A DNA stretch of 64,000 nucleotides. Source: Siphlonurus alternatus (Eukaryota; Arthropoda; Insecta; Ephemeroptera; Siphlonuridae). Numbering within the stretch: position 1 is the first letter of the stretch; every line of letters starts with the position of its first letter. Positions 10,490-21,469 of this stretch are shown here, piece after piece. The notes beneath the pieces were generated by a model. That model saw only the letters and a list, made by a program, of their open reading frames with translations, searched no databases and had not been told where the DNA came from. The position numbers were made by a program, and so were the translations under genes. Where the stretch lies: assembly GCA_949825025.1 (NCBI GenBank), contig OX463781.1:41119150-41183149 (forward strand), written 5' to 3'.

Positions 10490-11885
10490 TTCAAAGAGTC
10501 TACGTCAAAAGAACGAAAAATATAAGAACGAAAACAATTTATACGAAAGGCATTACACCGGAAACAAAAAGGACGAAAGTAATTTAACACGAAAACATTT
10601 TAAACGCAAATATAATTAACCGAAATGGAAAATGTGCGAATGCATTTATAACGAAACTTAAAAAAACACGAAAGCATTTACAGCGAAAACATTTTAGCCG
10701 AATTCAATAATCACAAAAACCATTTGGCCGATAGTTATTTGAACGAATTGGAAAACAACGAAAGTAAATTTAGAACGAAAACATTTAAAACGAAATAAAA
10801 AAATCACGAAAACAATTTGGCCGAAAGTTATTTGAACGAAAACATTTAAGATGAATAAAAAAATAACGAAAACAATTTGTTAAAACGAATGGAAAAATCA
10901 CGAATACAATTTGAACGAACGCTATTTGAACGAAATAAAAAACACCGATGAAGAAAAATAATTATTATTAATAAAAAATTATAACAACATTAGAAATTTG
11001 AAATTTGGCATACGTAAAGCCAAGGGTTCCAAATTCTTTTGACATATGTGCTAAACAATTTTTAAAATTAATATTTCCTACCATTTTAGGGGTGGATTCA
11101 CGATTTGCATTTCTTCCTTATGGGATTTCCATGTTAAATTAAGTTGATAGAAAAATTTTAGCCGATTTGCACCAAAATTAGTTTTTAAGGTTTTCAGAGC
11201 ACGTTGAATTTAATGGTGTAATTTAAAAAGTGGTGAAAACATTTTCTAATGAGATAATGACCCTTACTACGTGAAAAAATGATGCTATCAAAATTTAGAT
11301 TATAAATGCCATGCCACTGAAACGGACTTATTTTTTTACCCCATAAACGACCTTTGAATTTTTTGAATCGTAGCAAGTTACCGATTTAATTTTTAGGGGT
11401 GAAACACCATTAAATATAGCGTGCTCTGAAAACCTTAAAAACTAATTTTGGTGCAAATCAGCTAAAATTTTTCTAACAACTTAATTTAACATGGAAATCC
11501 CATAAGGAAGAAATGCAAATCGTGAATCCACAGCTAAAACGGTAGGAAATGTTAATTTTAAAAATTGTTTAACACACATGTCGAAAGAATTTGGAACCCT
11601 TGGGCTTTACGTATGCCAAATTTCAAATTTCTAGCTCAAAGTTAACCTGTCCAAATTTTAGCAGGGGTTCGGAACACCGTTTCTGGCTCTCAGTCTATAT
11701 AATACTTCTTTATTGCATTCGTTTTAATTTACATTTTTTTTTTTTTTTTTTTAAATGTTTTGTTATAATTTTTTATTAATATTTTTCTTCATCGGTGTTT
11801 TTTATTTCGGTCAAATAGGGTTCGTTCAAATTGTATTCGTAATTTTTCCATTCGTTTTAATGTTTTCGTTCAAATACCATACGAG
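10490..11885. repeat. Foldback with a degenerate CGAAA-motif array in its outer arm
   Basis: Region 10490-10950 is a quasi-tandem array of motifs such as ACGAAAACATTT and TTTGAACGAA. The reverse-complement counterpart (TTCGTTCAAATTGTATTCG, CATTCGTTTTAATG) ends at about 11880. Inner arms (11000-11210 and 11430-11635) are long reverse complements, for example GGCATACGTAAAGCCAAGGG against CCCTTGGGCTTTACGTATGC. No transposase frame. Confidence 0.8.
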
Positions 11886-12129
11886 ATTGAAGCAAGTGCG
11901 CTTTTCTCGCGCCGCCAAGCCCCGCTCGACATCATGGAGATGCACCTTATATATAGGTGGCGTCCCAATAGTCCTATTCTCGTCTACTACCCTTCCCTAC
12001 GATGGTGGCAAATTTAGGGCGCATCATATACGCCCTTCTTATATAGCGGCCATCTTGGAGGGGAGGGGAAAGCTCATTTAGGGACCCTAGACCCTTATAG
12101 TAGACGAGAAATAGTATTGGGACACCGCC

Positions 12130-12690
12130 ATATTTTTTATGTTCCTAGCTCAATAATAGAGGCTTCTTTTTTTTTAATTTTTAAATCAAACCCTATAATG
12201 GTGTGGCGCAGTGCGCTTGACCGGGTCTCGTCAGATCACCGAAGTCAAGCAACGCCACGCGTGGTTAGTAGTTGGATGGGTGACCATTTTCAACAAAAAC
12301 CACGTTTCCCACCCAGGGGTAAAACGTTGCGCTTTTCCACTATGTGGTTCCCCTGGCTTTGGACCACTGCACTTCCGGTTCATTGACAAAAGCTGTAGCG
12401 TACGTCCATCCTGGCTGAGGTTTCCACGTTTCCCTCAGCCGCAGGCAAATGCCGGGATGGATTTGCAAGAGGCCGTGGCCGCCCCCGTTCCAGAAGAGCC
12501 CGCGAAACGCTCAAGTTAGGGTTTCGGAAGGTTCGGGGTTTCAAAGTAGTATCTAGTATGTACTTATGATAGTAAATAAAAGTACCCAATAGGGTTTGAT
12601 TTAAAATTAAAAAAATTATATTTTTATTTATTTATAAAAATAGGAACTATATTTATGTTCCTAGCGTTCCTAGCTCAATAATTTTTTTTT
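12130..12690. repeat. Inverted repeat enclosing a 5S-derived SINE
   Basis: TTTTTAAATCAAACCCTATA left of the SINE is mirrored by TAGGGTTTGATTTAAAATT on its right, and TATGTTCCTAGCTCAATAAT recurs in direct orientation near 12650. The SINE seems to have inserted in, or been captured by, a foldback. Confidence 0.5.
12197..12520 (+). mobile_element. 5S rRNA-derived SINE (SINE3-like), copy 1
   Basis: The head TCTCGTCAGATCACCGAAGT...CAAGCAAC...GTTAGTAGTTGGATGGGTGACC matches the A box/IE/C box part of eukaryotic 5S rRNA. The body continues GGTTCCCCTGGCTTTGGAC and CTGAGGTTTCCACG, shared with the copies at 18.5, 20.4, 46.2 and 54.7 kb. The sequence is diverged and is not a functional 5S gene. Confidence 0.8.
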
Positions 12691-12826
12691 TATTTTTAAA
12701 TCATGAAACCCTATAATTTTTAATGTCCTATTATTTATATGTGTATAAGTTAAATATTATTTATTAATTTAATTGTGTTGTGTATAATATAAAATTTTTA
12801 TATTTTTTATATGTTTTATATGTAAT

Positions 12827-12851
12827 CAAAGACTTCCCTCCGAAGTCTTTG
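12827..12851. repeat. Short perfect hairpin
   Basis: CAAAGACTTC-CCTCC-GAAGTCTTTG, a 10-base stem with a 5-base loop, followed about 40 bases on by an AATAAAAAC tail. It may be the 3' end of a retroelement. Confidence 0.5.
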
Positions 12852-12929
12852 TATGTAATATATAATATGTAAGCTCTGTAAGAGCTAGTGTTCAATAAAA
12901 ACTTATATATATATTCCCCGAATATATCG

Positions 12930-12965
<36 letters not shown>

Positions 12966-12972
12966 GTGTTAG

Positions 12973-15912
12973 CAGGGTCGGACTGGGGTCAAAAGGCCTA
13001 CTGAGCAATGAAAGGCGGGGGCCCCTACACCATGGGGGGTTTGGGGGGCAGAGCCCCCCAAGCAGCCCGCCGCAGGCGCGATTTTTTTCAAAAAAGGGGC
13101 GTGGCTTGCTTCTATTTTTTAATACAAAAATGTCAAAATATCACGAGATTTTATATTATTTTTTTATGAAATTTTGGAATCTAAGGAAAAATTAATTTAA
13201 ACCTTTCTTGGTGCATGATAACGCGAGTCATATTTTCTGTATATTTTTTTCTTTCACCCCCCCCCCTTTTTTTTTAATCGAGGAGTTTTGCAAGCATAAT
13301 GTTCCAATGTAACAACTAAAATCTTATTGGAACATTTTTCTGTGCGCTGATGACTTTGGGTCAAAAAATGCACGATTAGAAAAATAATTAATGTTATTAA
13401 ATTATTGTGGAACATATATTATATACCAAAATAATTCTAGTAATGTACCCGAATATGTAAAAAAAAAAAAAAAAAAAAAAAATGTTAATTTTGGTTCACC
13501 GTTAAAAATTTGATTTTCAATAAGAATTATGACTATATACTCTCGGATTCACGAATTCAGTCACCTGAACTTTGGAGTGTTGTAGCTCTGCAGGTTTCAA
13601 TAAGCCCAGAATATTGTAAAAAATATACTGACACAGAGCAAATTTATTTCTTAATTTTTATTAGTACGCGTAATTTCATATTTTTGAAGCAAAAATTTAA
13701 ATTTCTGTGATTTTTTTGACAGAACAACCTTGGGTTCTTTCAATGGATTTTCATAACTTTCCCGATTTGCGCACTTTGCATTTAAAAATTCATCTAAAAT
13801 TAACAAAACATGTTATGACCCTTATATATTTAAAATAAACGAATGAAAATATGTACATTGCGATAAAAATAGTTTAATTGTCCTCGTTTGAAAAACTAAT
13901 TTTTAATTAAATAAAAAGTGAGAAGTGTATCTCCTCCATAGAGAAATTTTTTTCTGGAAAAACAATCATTGCATCCAACGTAAAATCATATTTGCCAACA
14001 AAAATACTTGTTGGGAATATATTTTTATTCGAAACTTTATCAATTTTAAAATAATTTTGTATTGTTTTAGCCAGCGTTGAACAGTTAAACGATAAAAAAA
14101 TAATTAAAAATCAATAAAGCTTTGAATAAAAAATAAATTCCCAGCAAAAGTTGACAAATATTTTGATACTTTGGATTTTGGATGGAATGTTTGTTTTCCC
14201 GAAAAATATTTTTTTCAGGGAGCAGATACATTTCTTACTTCGTCTTTAATTAAAAATAAATTAAATTGGGACAATCAAACCTTTTTTTATCGCAATGCAC
14301 GTATTTTCATCCGTTTATTTTTTATTATATGTTTCTGTGTTATGTATATTATGTGTAGTTGCTTAACTGTGCTCGAAAAATGATCGAATTCATTACAAAA
14401 TATATTGCGGTGCGTTAAAATACCTCCAATTTTAATTTTCAGGTCAAAATTAGATTCTCTCTTTTTTTTCCATTTGCTAAAAAAATAGTTGTACTGCATT
14501 CTGGGCCGGATATGCAGTTTCTCATTTAAGTGATTTGAGCACTAAGGGTAAGATAACGCTACCAATGTTAAAAAAAAAAAAAAAAAAAAATCCTCTCACA
14601 AAAGTTATGAAAAAAAAAAAAAATTAAAATGTTCTCCCTCTACACCCCCTATAAACAGTAGCTAAAATATCAGAATACAAATACGTTCTAGTTTTTGAGT
14701 TATGAATTTTTAAAATTAACTAATTTAACATGGAATTTCCATTTCTCCATGTTAACGTATTAGTCAACTTTAAAAATTAATAACTCAAAAACCAGATCGT
14801 ATTTGTATACCTGGGTGTAGAGGAGAACATTTTAAATTTTTTTCATAATTTTTGTGTTAGTTTTTTTTTTAAACATTGGTGGCGTTATCTTACCCTTAAA
14901 TCATGCATGAATAGATAAAAAAAGACTATATAATAATAAAAATAATGTAATGAAAGAAACAAGTACGTGCTAAATACATCTTGTCGTCTTATATATGAAG
15001 GAGACTACGAATTACGAAAAAGCAAAGCTAGCGGAAGATTTTGTAAAAAAAAAAATATATATAATAATAATAATAATCTATAATTAATATTAGGTATTTT
15101 TAAAATAAAATGTATGAATTTTTTTAATTCAATAATACATGCACCTTTCCGGAATGGCGTTTTTGACCGTTCTGGCTTATTTTTATCACTCTAATATATT
15201 ATAAAAAGATGATATATATTAAAAAAAAAAACATATACCGCAACAGAATATGTTAATATTAAATTTGACTTATATATTAGTGCAGGACCAAGGGGCCTTG
15301 CAGGTCCAAGGGGCCTTCAGGGCTTTACACCTTAATATAATTATATACACTGTACATTAATTTTCCAAAATTATTTTCCTTCGTTTTTCTTACATCTTTT
15401 CCGATCGCGATGTATAGATTCGAGGGCCTTTTTGGTCATATGAGGGAGAATTTTACACAATACTTTTTTTTAAGAAATATAAGGACCCTGGACCCTCGGC
15501 ACGGCGGTTGGAGGCCCCCTAAAAATATTAAAGGTAGGCCTGAGGGCCCACCTTTTATATTTTCTCATGAAAGTTATTATGTAATTGTTGTCTTTTTGTT
15601 TTAAAAATTTCTGGCACTTGAAAGTTGAAAATTCATAGTGAATAAATTGAAATGTATAAGAAGTAATTGATTATTATGAATATATTACCTATTAAATATA
15701 ATAGTCAGTTCTTTGTACTGTTATTTAAGCCTCTTGTTTTACTCACGCATCTTCAGAACACTAGCTGTGTCTACATTAAATTTTACATAGCGAAGCGATG
15801 TAGGGAGGGCCTATCACCCTGGGGGGGGCCTACTTTTAACATTTTGGGGGCCTCCAACCGGGGGGGCCTACTGAGCGATCGCTCACCAACTCTTATGGCC
15901 AGTCCGAGCCTG
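12973..15912. mobile_element. hAT-like non-autonomous element, 2.9 kb, with 8-base target duplication
   Basis: The ends CAGGGTCGGACTGG and CCAGTCCGAGCCTG are terminal inverted repeats of CAG...CTG type. CGTGTTAG occurs immediately before (12965-12972) and after (15913-15920), an exact 8-base target duplication typical of hAT transposons. Subterminal G/C-rich motifs (GGCCTACTGAGC) recur at both ends. The interior is AT-rich with no recognisable transposase. A TTAA MITE is inserted at 14546. Confidence 0.88.
14546..14895. mobile_element. TTAA palindromic MITE, copy inside the 2.9-kb hAT-like element
   Basis: 350 bases, nearly self-complementary, from GGGTAAGATAACGC to GTTATCTTACCC. CTAA (mutated TTAA) is on the left and TTAA on the right. 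The centre is near 14735. Confidence 0.85.
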
Positions 15913-16099
15913 CGTGTTAGGCAATGTCCTAGCTATATCAAAATAATTAAACCCCAGTAAATGTCTTTATATTCAAACATTTAATTAATTGCATGCAACC
16001 TGCATTAAAACATTAAAAGAAATCAGTAATTAAAAAAAAATGCTTATTCGAATCCTTCGATCGTTCTACCACTCTCTTAATTATTTTATTTCTTATTAT

Positions 16100-16148
16100 A
16101 TTTGTATAAATATATTATACGGGTCCCGTATAATATATTTATACAAAT
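16100..16148. repeat. Perfect 49-base palindrome
   Basis: Two exact 24-base complementary arms (ATTTGTATAAATATATTATA plus CGGG, and its complement) with a single-base centre. Confidence 0.9.
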
Positions 16149-16235
16149 TACGGGTCAGTTACAGGCTGTATTAAAAATCAATTTGAAGCTTCGGCGCTCA
16201 AAAATATTGAGCCAATGAGAGTCAATGGGTGCATA

Positions 16236-16243
16236 TGACGTCA
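16236..16243. promoter_or_regulatory. TGACGTCA site with upstream CCAAT
   Basis: GAGCCAATGAGAG lies about 20 bases upstream of an exact CRE-type octamer. No gene start is visible nearby, so promoter function is only a possibility. Confidence 0.3.
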
Positions 16244-18530
16244 CAACGCATCCAACCTATGAAATTGAGCCATGCGCTTTCCATAAGGAAGAGAGCGCGT
16301 CGCCCCCCCTTTGGCTGGTAAGCCTGGTTGCTGGTTGGCCAGTTGCAGTGTTGCCAGTGTTGCAGTCAAGGATCTTTTCAGTATACAAACATACAAGATC
16401 CTTGATCCTTGGTTGCAGCCAAGGATCTTACATGATCCTAGGTTGCAGCACAGGTTCATCAGGTTGCAGTATTTGCAGTTGTGTCGTTGTGTCAACGACT
16501 TGTGTCTGCTGAAATTCTGAACTCCTACTAGTTTTGCAATTTTTGGGTAAGGATTTTCAGTTCACTTTAAGCAGCGTTTATTAAATTTTTTTTTAGATAA
16601 ATGCCTGTGTATTTTGATGCATATACGGTGTTCAATGTCCCTAGCTGTGGCCGCGATGCCCGCGATCGTGAAAGAGAAAACGTGCTCGTGCTTTTTGTGC
16701 GTTTGTGCACTTGATTTGTGCATGACAAGACAATAACATTGGCAAAGAATTTCACGTATTGCATAATTTTTTATTTCTTATGCTTACAATACATTCAGTG
16801 CAATAAGTGTATCATTATTATATATACATGTATTAGTATTATTATATATAAATATATTGTACTCTCGAGTGTATGCATATGCATATATCTCTATCATATG
16901 GTTTTTGGGCATGAGTGTGTATGCATATAACCACGCGTGCATATTTATATGCATATATATACATACTAGCTGTATGATACAGCTATATATATATATGCAT
17001 AGTTTACGATGATGCCATAAATTACAGAACCAAACACTCAAATCAATCTAACTTTGCGCGGGTTTGGGTGCAATGCATCATGTATGCATACGTATTATGT
17101 ACAGTATGATATAATAATATAAGACGCTATGTATGTTAATGGGATCGATGCTTTGACCTGCCGATTTGGTCGCCATATTCTAACAGGATGATTTTCGGAC
17201 GTGGCTAAAGTTATTTCACTGGATTTTCGTATGTTGAAGATCAGCGGATTTTGAGGGTAACTGTCACAAAGGAGGACGCTTCAATATTTGTCGTACAACG
17301 ATTATGAAATTATAAACCTGTTCCTTGTAATGTAATTGAGACTGTTTCGTAGGAGAAATATAAATTTGATACTTCAAATAAACAAAATAAAATATTTAAA
17401 TATGACGATCCTGGGATATTATAGGGGCGTCGTGGGGGCAAGTTTTACACTCACATTTGCCGTGTTTCGCCTTTGAAATAGTGTTGAACTTTTATTTATT
17501 GTGAAGATTATGTTAATTTCTACTTATTTACGGTACGACAAATAAGGTAATGTCATAAAAACTTCAGTGTATTGCATTCAAATGTGTATTTTTTAAGATC
17601 GCTACCCGTCTCCATCTTCGAACAAAACAAAGTTCTCACTTGGTGGCGCTGCTGTGTTTTGAAGTACCAACTGCAGGAAAAAAGTGCTACTATTATTTTT
17701 TTCTCTAGTTTCTTCTGGAGGCTTCAAGCAGTTTGATCTGCTTTTTTACGGTATATTAAAAATAATTAACAATACAGTCTCTAATATAAAGTTATTATAA
17801 AGCTGAAGAAACTTACCCGTGGTATAATATTGATTGGGTTTACAAAATTTACACCTGATTTTTTTTTGTATGCATACGCCCTCAACGACGCTAGTGTTGT
17901 AAAAACGCACGCGCACTTTACTTTAGCGCATTTTCTAGATAATGCGCGCGCGCACATAGGAAAGTGCGCGCATTTTCTTATTTGCGGGAAAATTTAAACT
18001 GCATTAAAAGAACCCTAAATTTCGATATTCTGCAAGCAATAAAGTCGTTAAAGGAGTTCATGAAAAGTGCTTTAAAAATAAATTCAATAATATAACTGGC
18101 ATAACTGCGCAACAAATATATTATAAAAATTTAAATAATTTAAATTAATTATCACATGCAACTAGATAAAATAAATATATATACACTTAAAATATTTTTC
18201 GATTTGATTTTCATTTAATTAAGACTTTTATTACAGTAGGATTTAAAAATGTGTTGATTACAATTATTGCTCAAAAATTAATTTAACACCTGCAATTAAT
18301 GCATATATATAAAAAAGTTATAATAAATATCCAGACTTAAAATTTTTTATCAAAGATAATAATATATCATAAAATATAATAATAATATATTAAATATTAT
18401 CATAATGTATTTTATTAATCCTTATTATTATTATTATTATTATTATATCTGCATGTGTATTAAATATCCATACAATTTTGTTTAAAAATTAATATAGTTT
18501 TAAGTGTTTTAACTGATCGCGCGAGGTTTA

Positions 18531-18707
18531 TTCCCACGGTTCCCTCAGTATATATAACCTCAGCGATTGCTGGGATGCGCCGCTACACGAGTGATCAACA
18601 GGCCGTGGCCTTTGCACCATGCATCCTTACCCTACCTTATCTGTACTCATTACCCCGCAAACCACCGCAAACTGTAAGCTTTTGCAAAAAAAAAAAAAAA
18701 AAAAAGC
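18531..18707 (+). mobile_element. 5S-derived SINE, 5'-truncated and diverged copy
   Basis: TTCCCACGGTTCCCTCAG, GCTGGGATGCGC, CAGGCCGTGGCC, CCTACCTTAT and CTGTAAGC followed by a 20-base A tract match the 3' body of the SINE at 46.2 kb. The 5S head is missing. Confidence 0.75.
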
Positions 18708-19318
18708 GGGTTTCAGCCCGCGTTACGCCTATTATGTACTATTTAGAGCCATATGTGTTTTGGAAAACTGCAACTGCATGATCGCCACCACGGTGGACCA
18801 AAACTAGAGCCAGGGGGGCCAATTGACCAGTTGATTTTATTGTCAATATAATTAATTGCCGTGATTTTATGTATGTTTTTATAATAAAAAAGGAATGTGT
18901 AAATTTAACGTGCTGAGAGGCTGAGACTGGAATGAAGTGACAGACCCTACGTAAAATTATCCTTGGAACTTGATTCTGACCAAATAAAAGAACGGAAGTG
19001 AACGGGGGAGGCGGGAAATTCAAATCCTGGGCTTGAATTCATGTAAATTATTTTTTTATGGTTTTATCGGTATCGTTTGAGTATATTGTTGCGGATAAAC
19101 TCTCTGCTGTTGATTCTCGGCTCCATGGCAACCGATTGTTTTGATTGTTGTGCGAGCGGTAAATTCAAATATTTTTGAACTCTCGCCGGCCGCCGTTGAC
19201 GTTCTTCGACCTTCCACTCAACTTTTTGACATTTCAAAGGTATAAAAGATGAACGTTATGTATTTTTTTATTCACTTCAAACTTTATTGCACATTGAAAT
19301 TAAATCACACTGTCCGCT
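18708..19318. other. Gene-free stretch
   Basis: Mixed AT-rich DNA with a CpG-containing patch near 19140-19230. No exon, RNA gene or repeat family was recognised. Confidence 0.4.
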
Positions 19319-20190
19319 ACCAGGTTTCTTCTGATAAGCCCCCTTTTGCTTTTCGGTTTCCCGGTTTCATCCGATTAAAAAGCCTGCTTTCACACACAAT
19401 TAAGGCAACAGACGTGTGTATACCCTCAGGGCGTGGCTGTGCCTTGGGACAGCGTGCGGCCGCAACACAACCACATATGTTTCCTTTAATTAAGTTGGCG
19501 CGCACAGCCGGCCGCGAGCACGTACCGGCTACGCTCAGTTCAAATTACAATGTTAATAGAACACAAGATTGAACTTGGTACCTAACTGTGCCCTACTGTG
19601 CCGTGGAGTCAGGGATCTATATTATATAATCATTATATATAATAAACTACGTTTCGCTTTCCGGTTTCTTCCGATTAAAAAGCCCCCCGGCCCCCCGCCA
19701 TTCATATTTTCGATATATATAATCATTATAAATCACGTTTCGCTTTCCGGTTTCTTCCGTTTAAAAAGGCCCCCGGCCGCCATTCATATTTTCGCTTTCC
19801 GGTTTCTTCTGATTAAAAAGTCCCCCGCGACCTTTCATGTTTCGCTTTCCGGTTTCTTCCGATTAAAGAGCTAGCCCCCCTTTCTTGTTTTCGCTTTCCG
19901 GTTTCTTCTGATTACAAAGTCCCGGCCTCTGTCATATATTCGCTTCCCGGTTTCTTCCGATTAAAAAGACCTGATGCGAATAGCGCTGTGGTAACTTTTA
20001 TTTGCACAGCGGCGGTGCGAATAGCGACTCCACATGCACTGGAGCCGCTAGCCGCACCGCTGCGGTGTAAATAATAATCCACTACGTTATTCACGAATAG
20101 CGCCGGCCTTCCAAAAAATGAAATCGCTCACTCGATCTACTTTAAAAAGTCCCCCTTCCACGTTTCGCTTTCCGGTTTCTTCTGAATAAA
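19319..20190 (+). repeat. Minisatellite built on TTTCCGGTTTCTTCCGATTA, partly 50-base period
   Basis: The motif CGCTTTCCGGTTTCTTC followed by GATTAAAAAG recurs at about 19652, 19739, 19791, 19841, 19890, 19939 and 20163, with diverged copies at 19319 and 19354. Five consecutive copies are spaced 49-52 bases. The half between them is C-rich and variable. An imperfect palindrome of GCGAATAGCG and CACCGCTGCGGTG (about 19976-20103) sits between the last two copies. Confidence 0.85.
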
Positions 20191-20290
20191 TAATACAAAT
20201 AGATATATCAATAAATGTTAAAAAATTATATGTGGCGGCAGTGAAGTCGCTATAGAGGTTTTAAGTCAGCTGATTTTGCGGTGTTCCCAC

Positions 20291-20924
20291 CAGTGATGTT
20301 ATATAATAGTCCCCGCATATTCGTGAATATATATTATTATTAAATTATTTATTGAACACAAAGACATATATGACAGTTAATGTACAGAATAGATTATTCT
20401 ATAGGTTCCCCAGGCTTTGGACATTAATTGCTTTGGGCCATTGAGAAAAAGTAGAGGTGTCCGTCCTGACTGAGGTTTTCCACGGTTCCCTCAGTCTCAC
20501 CTCAGCAAATGCTGGGACGCGTAAGCATGCAGGCCGTGGCTACTATCCGTTCCCTACCTTATCCCTACCCAGTACCCCACCGCGAGCTGTAAGCTCTTAG
20601 AGGTGTATCCTTGTTAAAAAAAAAAAAAATTATAAAATATAATAATGGACCTAAAGAATAAAATATGATTGTTATAGTACTTTAAGTACTTACAAACAAA
20701 AACATATTATAACATTATCAATATTAAAATAAAAGAATACAGTTATACAATTAACTTATAATATGATTATTATATAGTATATTATTATAGTTCAAATTTT
20801 GAAACATTAAATGCGGGCGTACGCCATCTTGAAAGTATCTATAGCGAATATTCCCGCATTTGCGCGCAGAGCGCATATGCGCGCAATTTCGCGCACCAAT
20901 CTTCGCGCGAATATCACACCAAAG
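20291..20924. mobile_element. hAT-like MITE with 8-base target duplication, containing a SINE
   Basis: GTTCCCAC at 20283-20290 and again at 20925-20932 flank it exactly. It begins CAGTGATGTTA and ends CACACCAAAG, three changes from the CACATCACTG end of its relative at 53153-53541. Both share GTCCCCGCATATTCG and CATCTTGAAAGTATCT, in opposite orientation. A 5S-SINE fragment lies inside it. Confidence 0.8.
20405..20633 (+). mobile_element. 5S-derived SINE, 5'-truncated copy
   Basis: From GGTTCCCCAGGCTTTGGAC through CTGAGGTTTTCCACGGTTCC to GTATCCTTGTT and a 13-base A tract. Very similar to the 3' two-thirds of the SINE at 46185, with the 5S-related head missing. Confidence 0.85.
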
Positions 20925-20932
20925 GTTCCCAC

Positions 20933-21062
20933 CCCACCGTCTCATCCAAGTCTACGATTGGTCGAAAATTTATGACGTCATTGAAATTTGTGATATGATT
21001 GGTGGAAAATTTCAGTGCCTAATAGTTTATATATCTGTTCTTTACAAACATCTATGTTCATT
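20933..21062. promoter_or_regulatory. CCAAT / CRE cluster without a visible gene
   Basis: GATTGG, TGACGTCA (20973-20980) and a second GATTGG lie within about 45 bases. This resembles a promoter-type cluster but no start codon or exon follows. Confidence 0.25.
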
Positions 21063-21235
21063 GGGGATGGCATAGTGGTTATGACTGCTGCTTTCCGTTC
21101 ATGAGTACGCGGGATCGAATCCCTCAATAGACGGATTTTTCACTCTGCGCTTTCTTGGCAGCCGTCTCTTCAAAATGTGGGCGCTACAGTACACTGTACT
21201 GTGGTAGGCGCGAAACTTGGTTTGCATTCCAATTT
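21063..21235 (+). mobile_element. tRNA-derived SINE head and body (putative)
   Basis: GGGGATGGCATAGTGGTTATGA resembles a tRNA 5' end with A box (TGGCATAGTGG), and GGGATCGAATCCC about 45 bases on resembles the B box and T arm. The acceptor ends do not pair, so it is not an intact tRNA. A non-tRNA body follows to about 21235. Confidence 0.5.
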
Positions 21236-21469
21236 CCTAGCCTCAGCCTAGCCTAGATTTGGCAACTAAAATATCTTGCAGTTGGCACCCCCTATGAATG
21301 TTGGGCGCGAAATACGCTCGCTTCCACAGAGTCCTGGAAAGCGACAGCTGCCCGATTTTGACAGCATCGCGCAACATAAGTGGCAAAGTGGCAACTGTAA
21401 AAGGTTGATGACAATAAATACGTGATTTTAAATTCGGAAACAGAACTTGTGATTTAGATTTAACGATCT

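Larger units (their letters stand above)
15921..18530. other. Gene-free AT-rich region
   Basis: No gene was found. Contents: a perfect palindrome at 16100-16148; a CCAAT plus TGACGTCA cluster at about 16210-16243; repeated GGTTGCAG words at 16340-16470; TA/CATA-rich DNA at 16820-17000; CTAGTGTTGTAAAAACG with GCGC-rich flank near 17888, resembling the end of the hAT-like element at 63.5 kb; and an ATT tract at 18424-18446. Confidence 0.5.

Noticed and set aside
19652..19980. Regular repeats with variable spacers that resemble a CRISPR array
   Set aside because: The host is clearly eukaryotic, the spacers are similar C-rich sequences instead of unique ones, and no cas-like gene is present; it is a diverged minisatellite.
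21063..21130. Functional tRNA gene
   Set aside because: A and B boxes are recognisable but the acceptor stem does not pair and the anticodon arm is irregular; treated as a SINE head.
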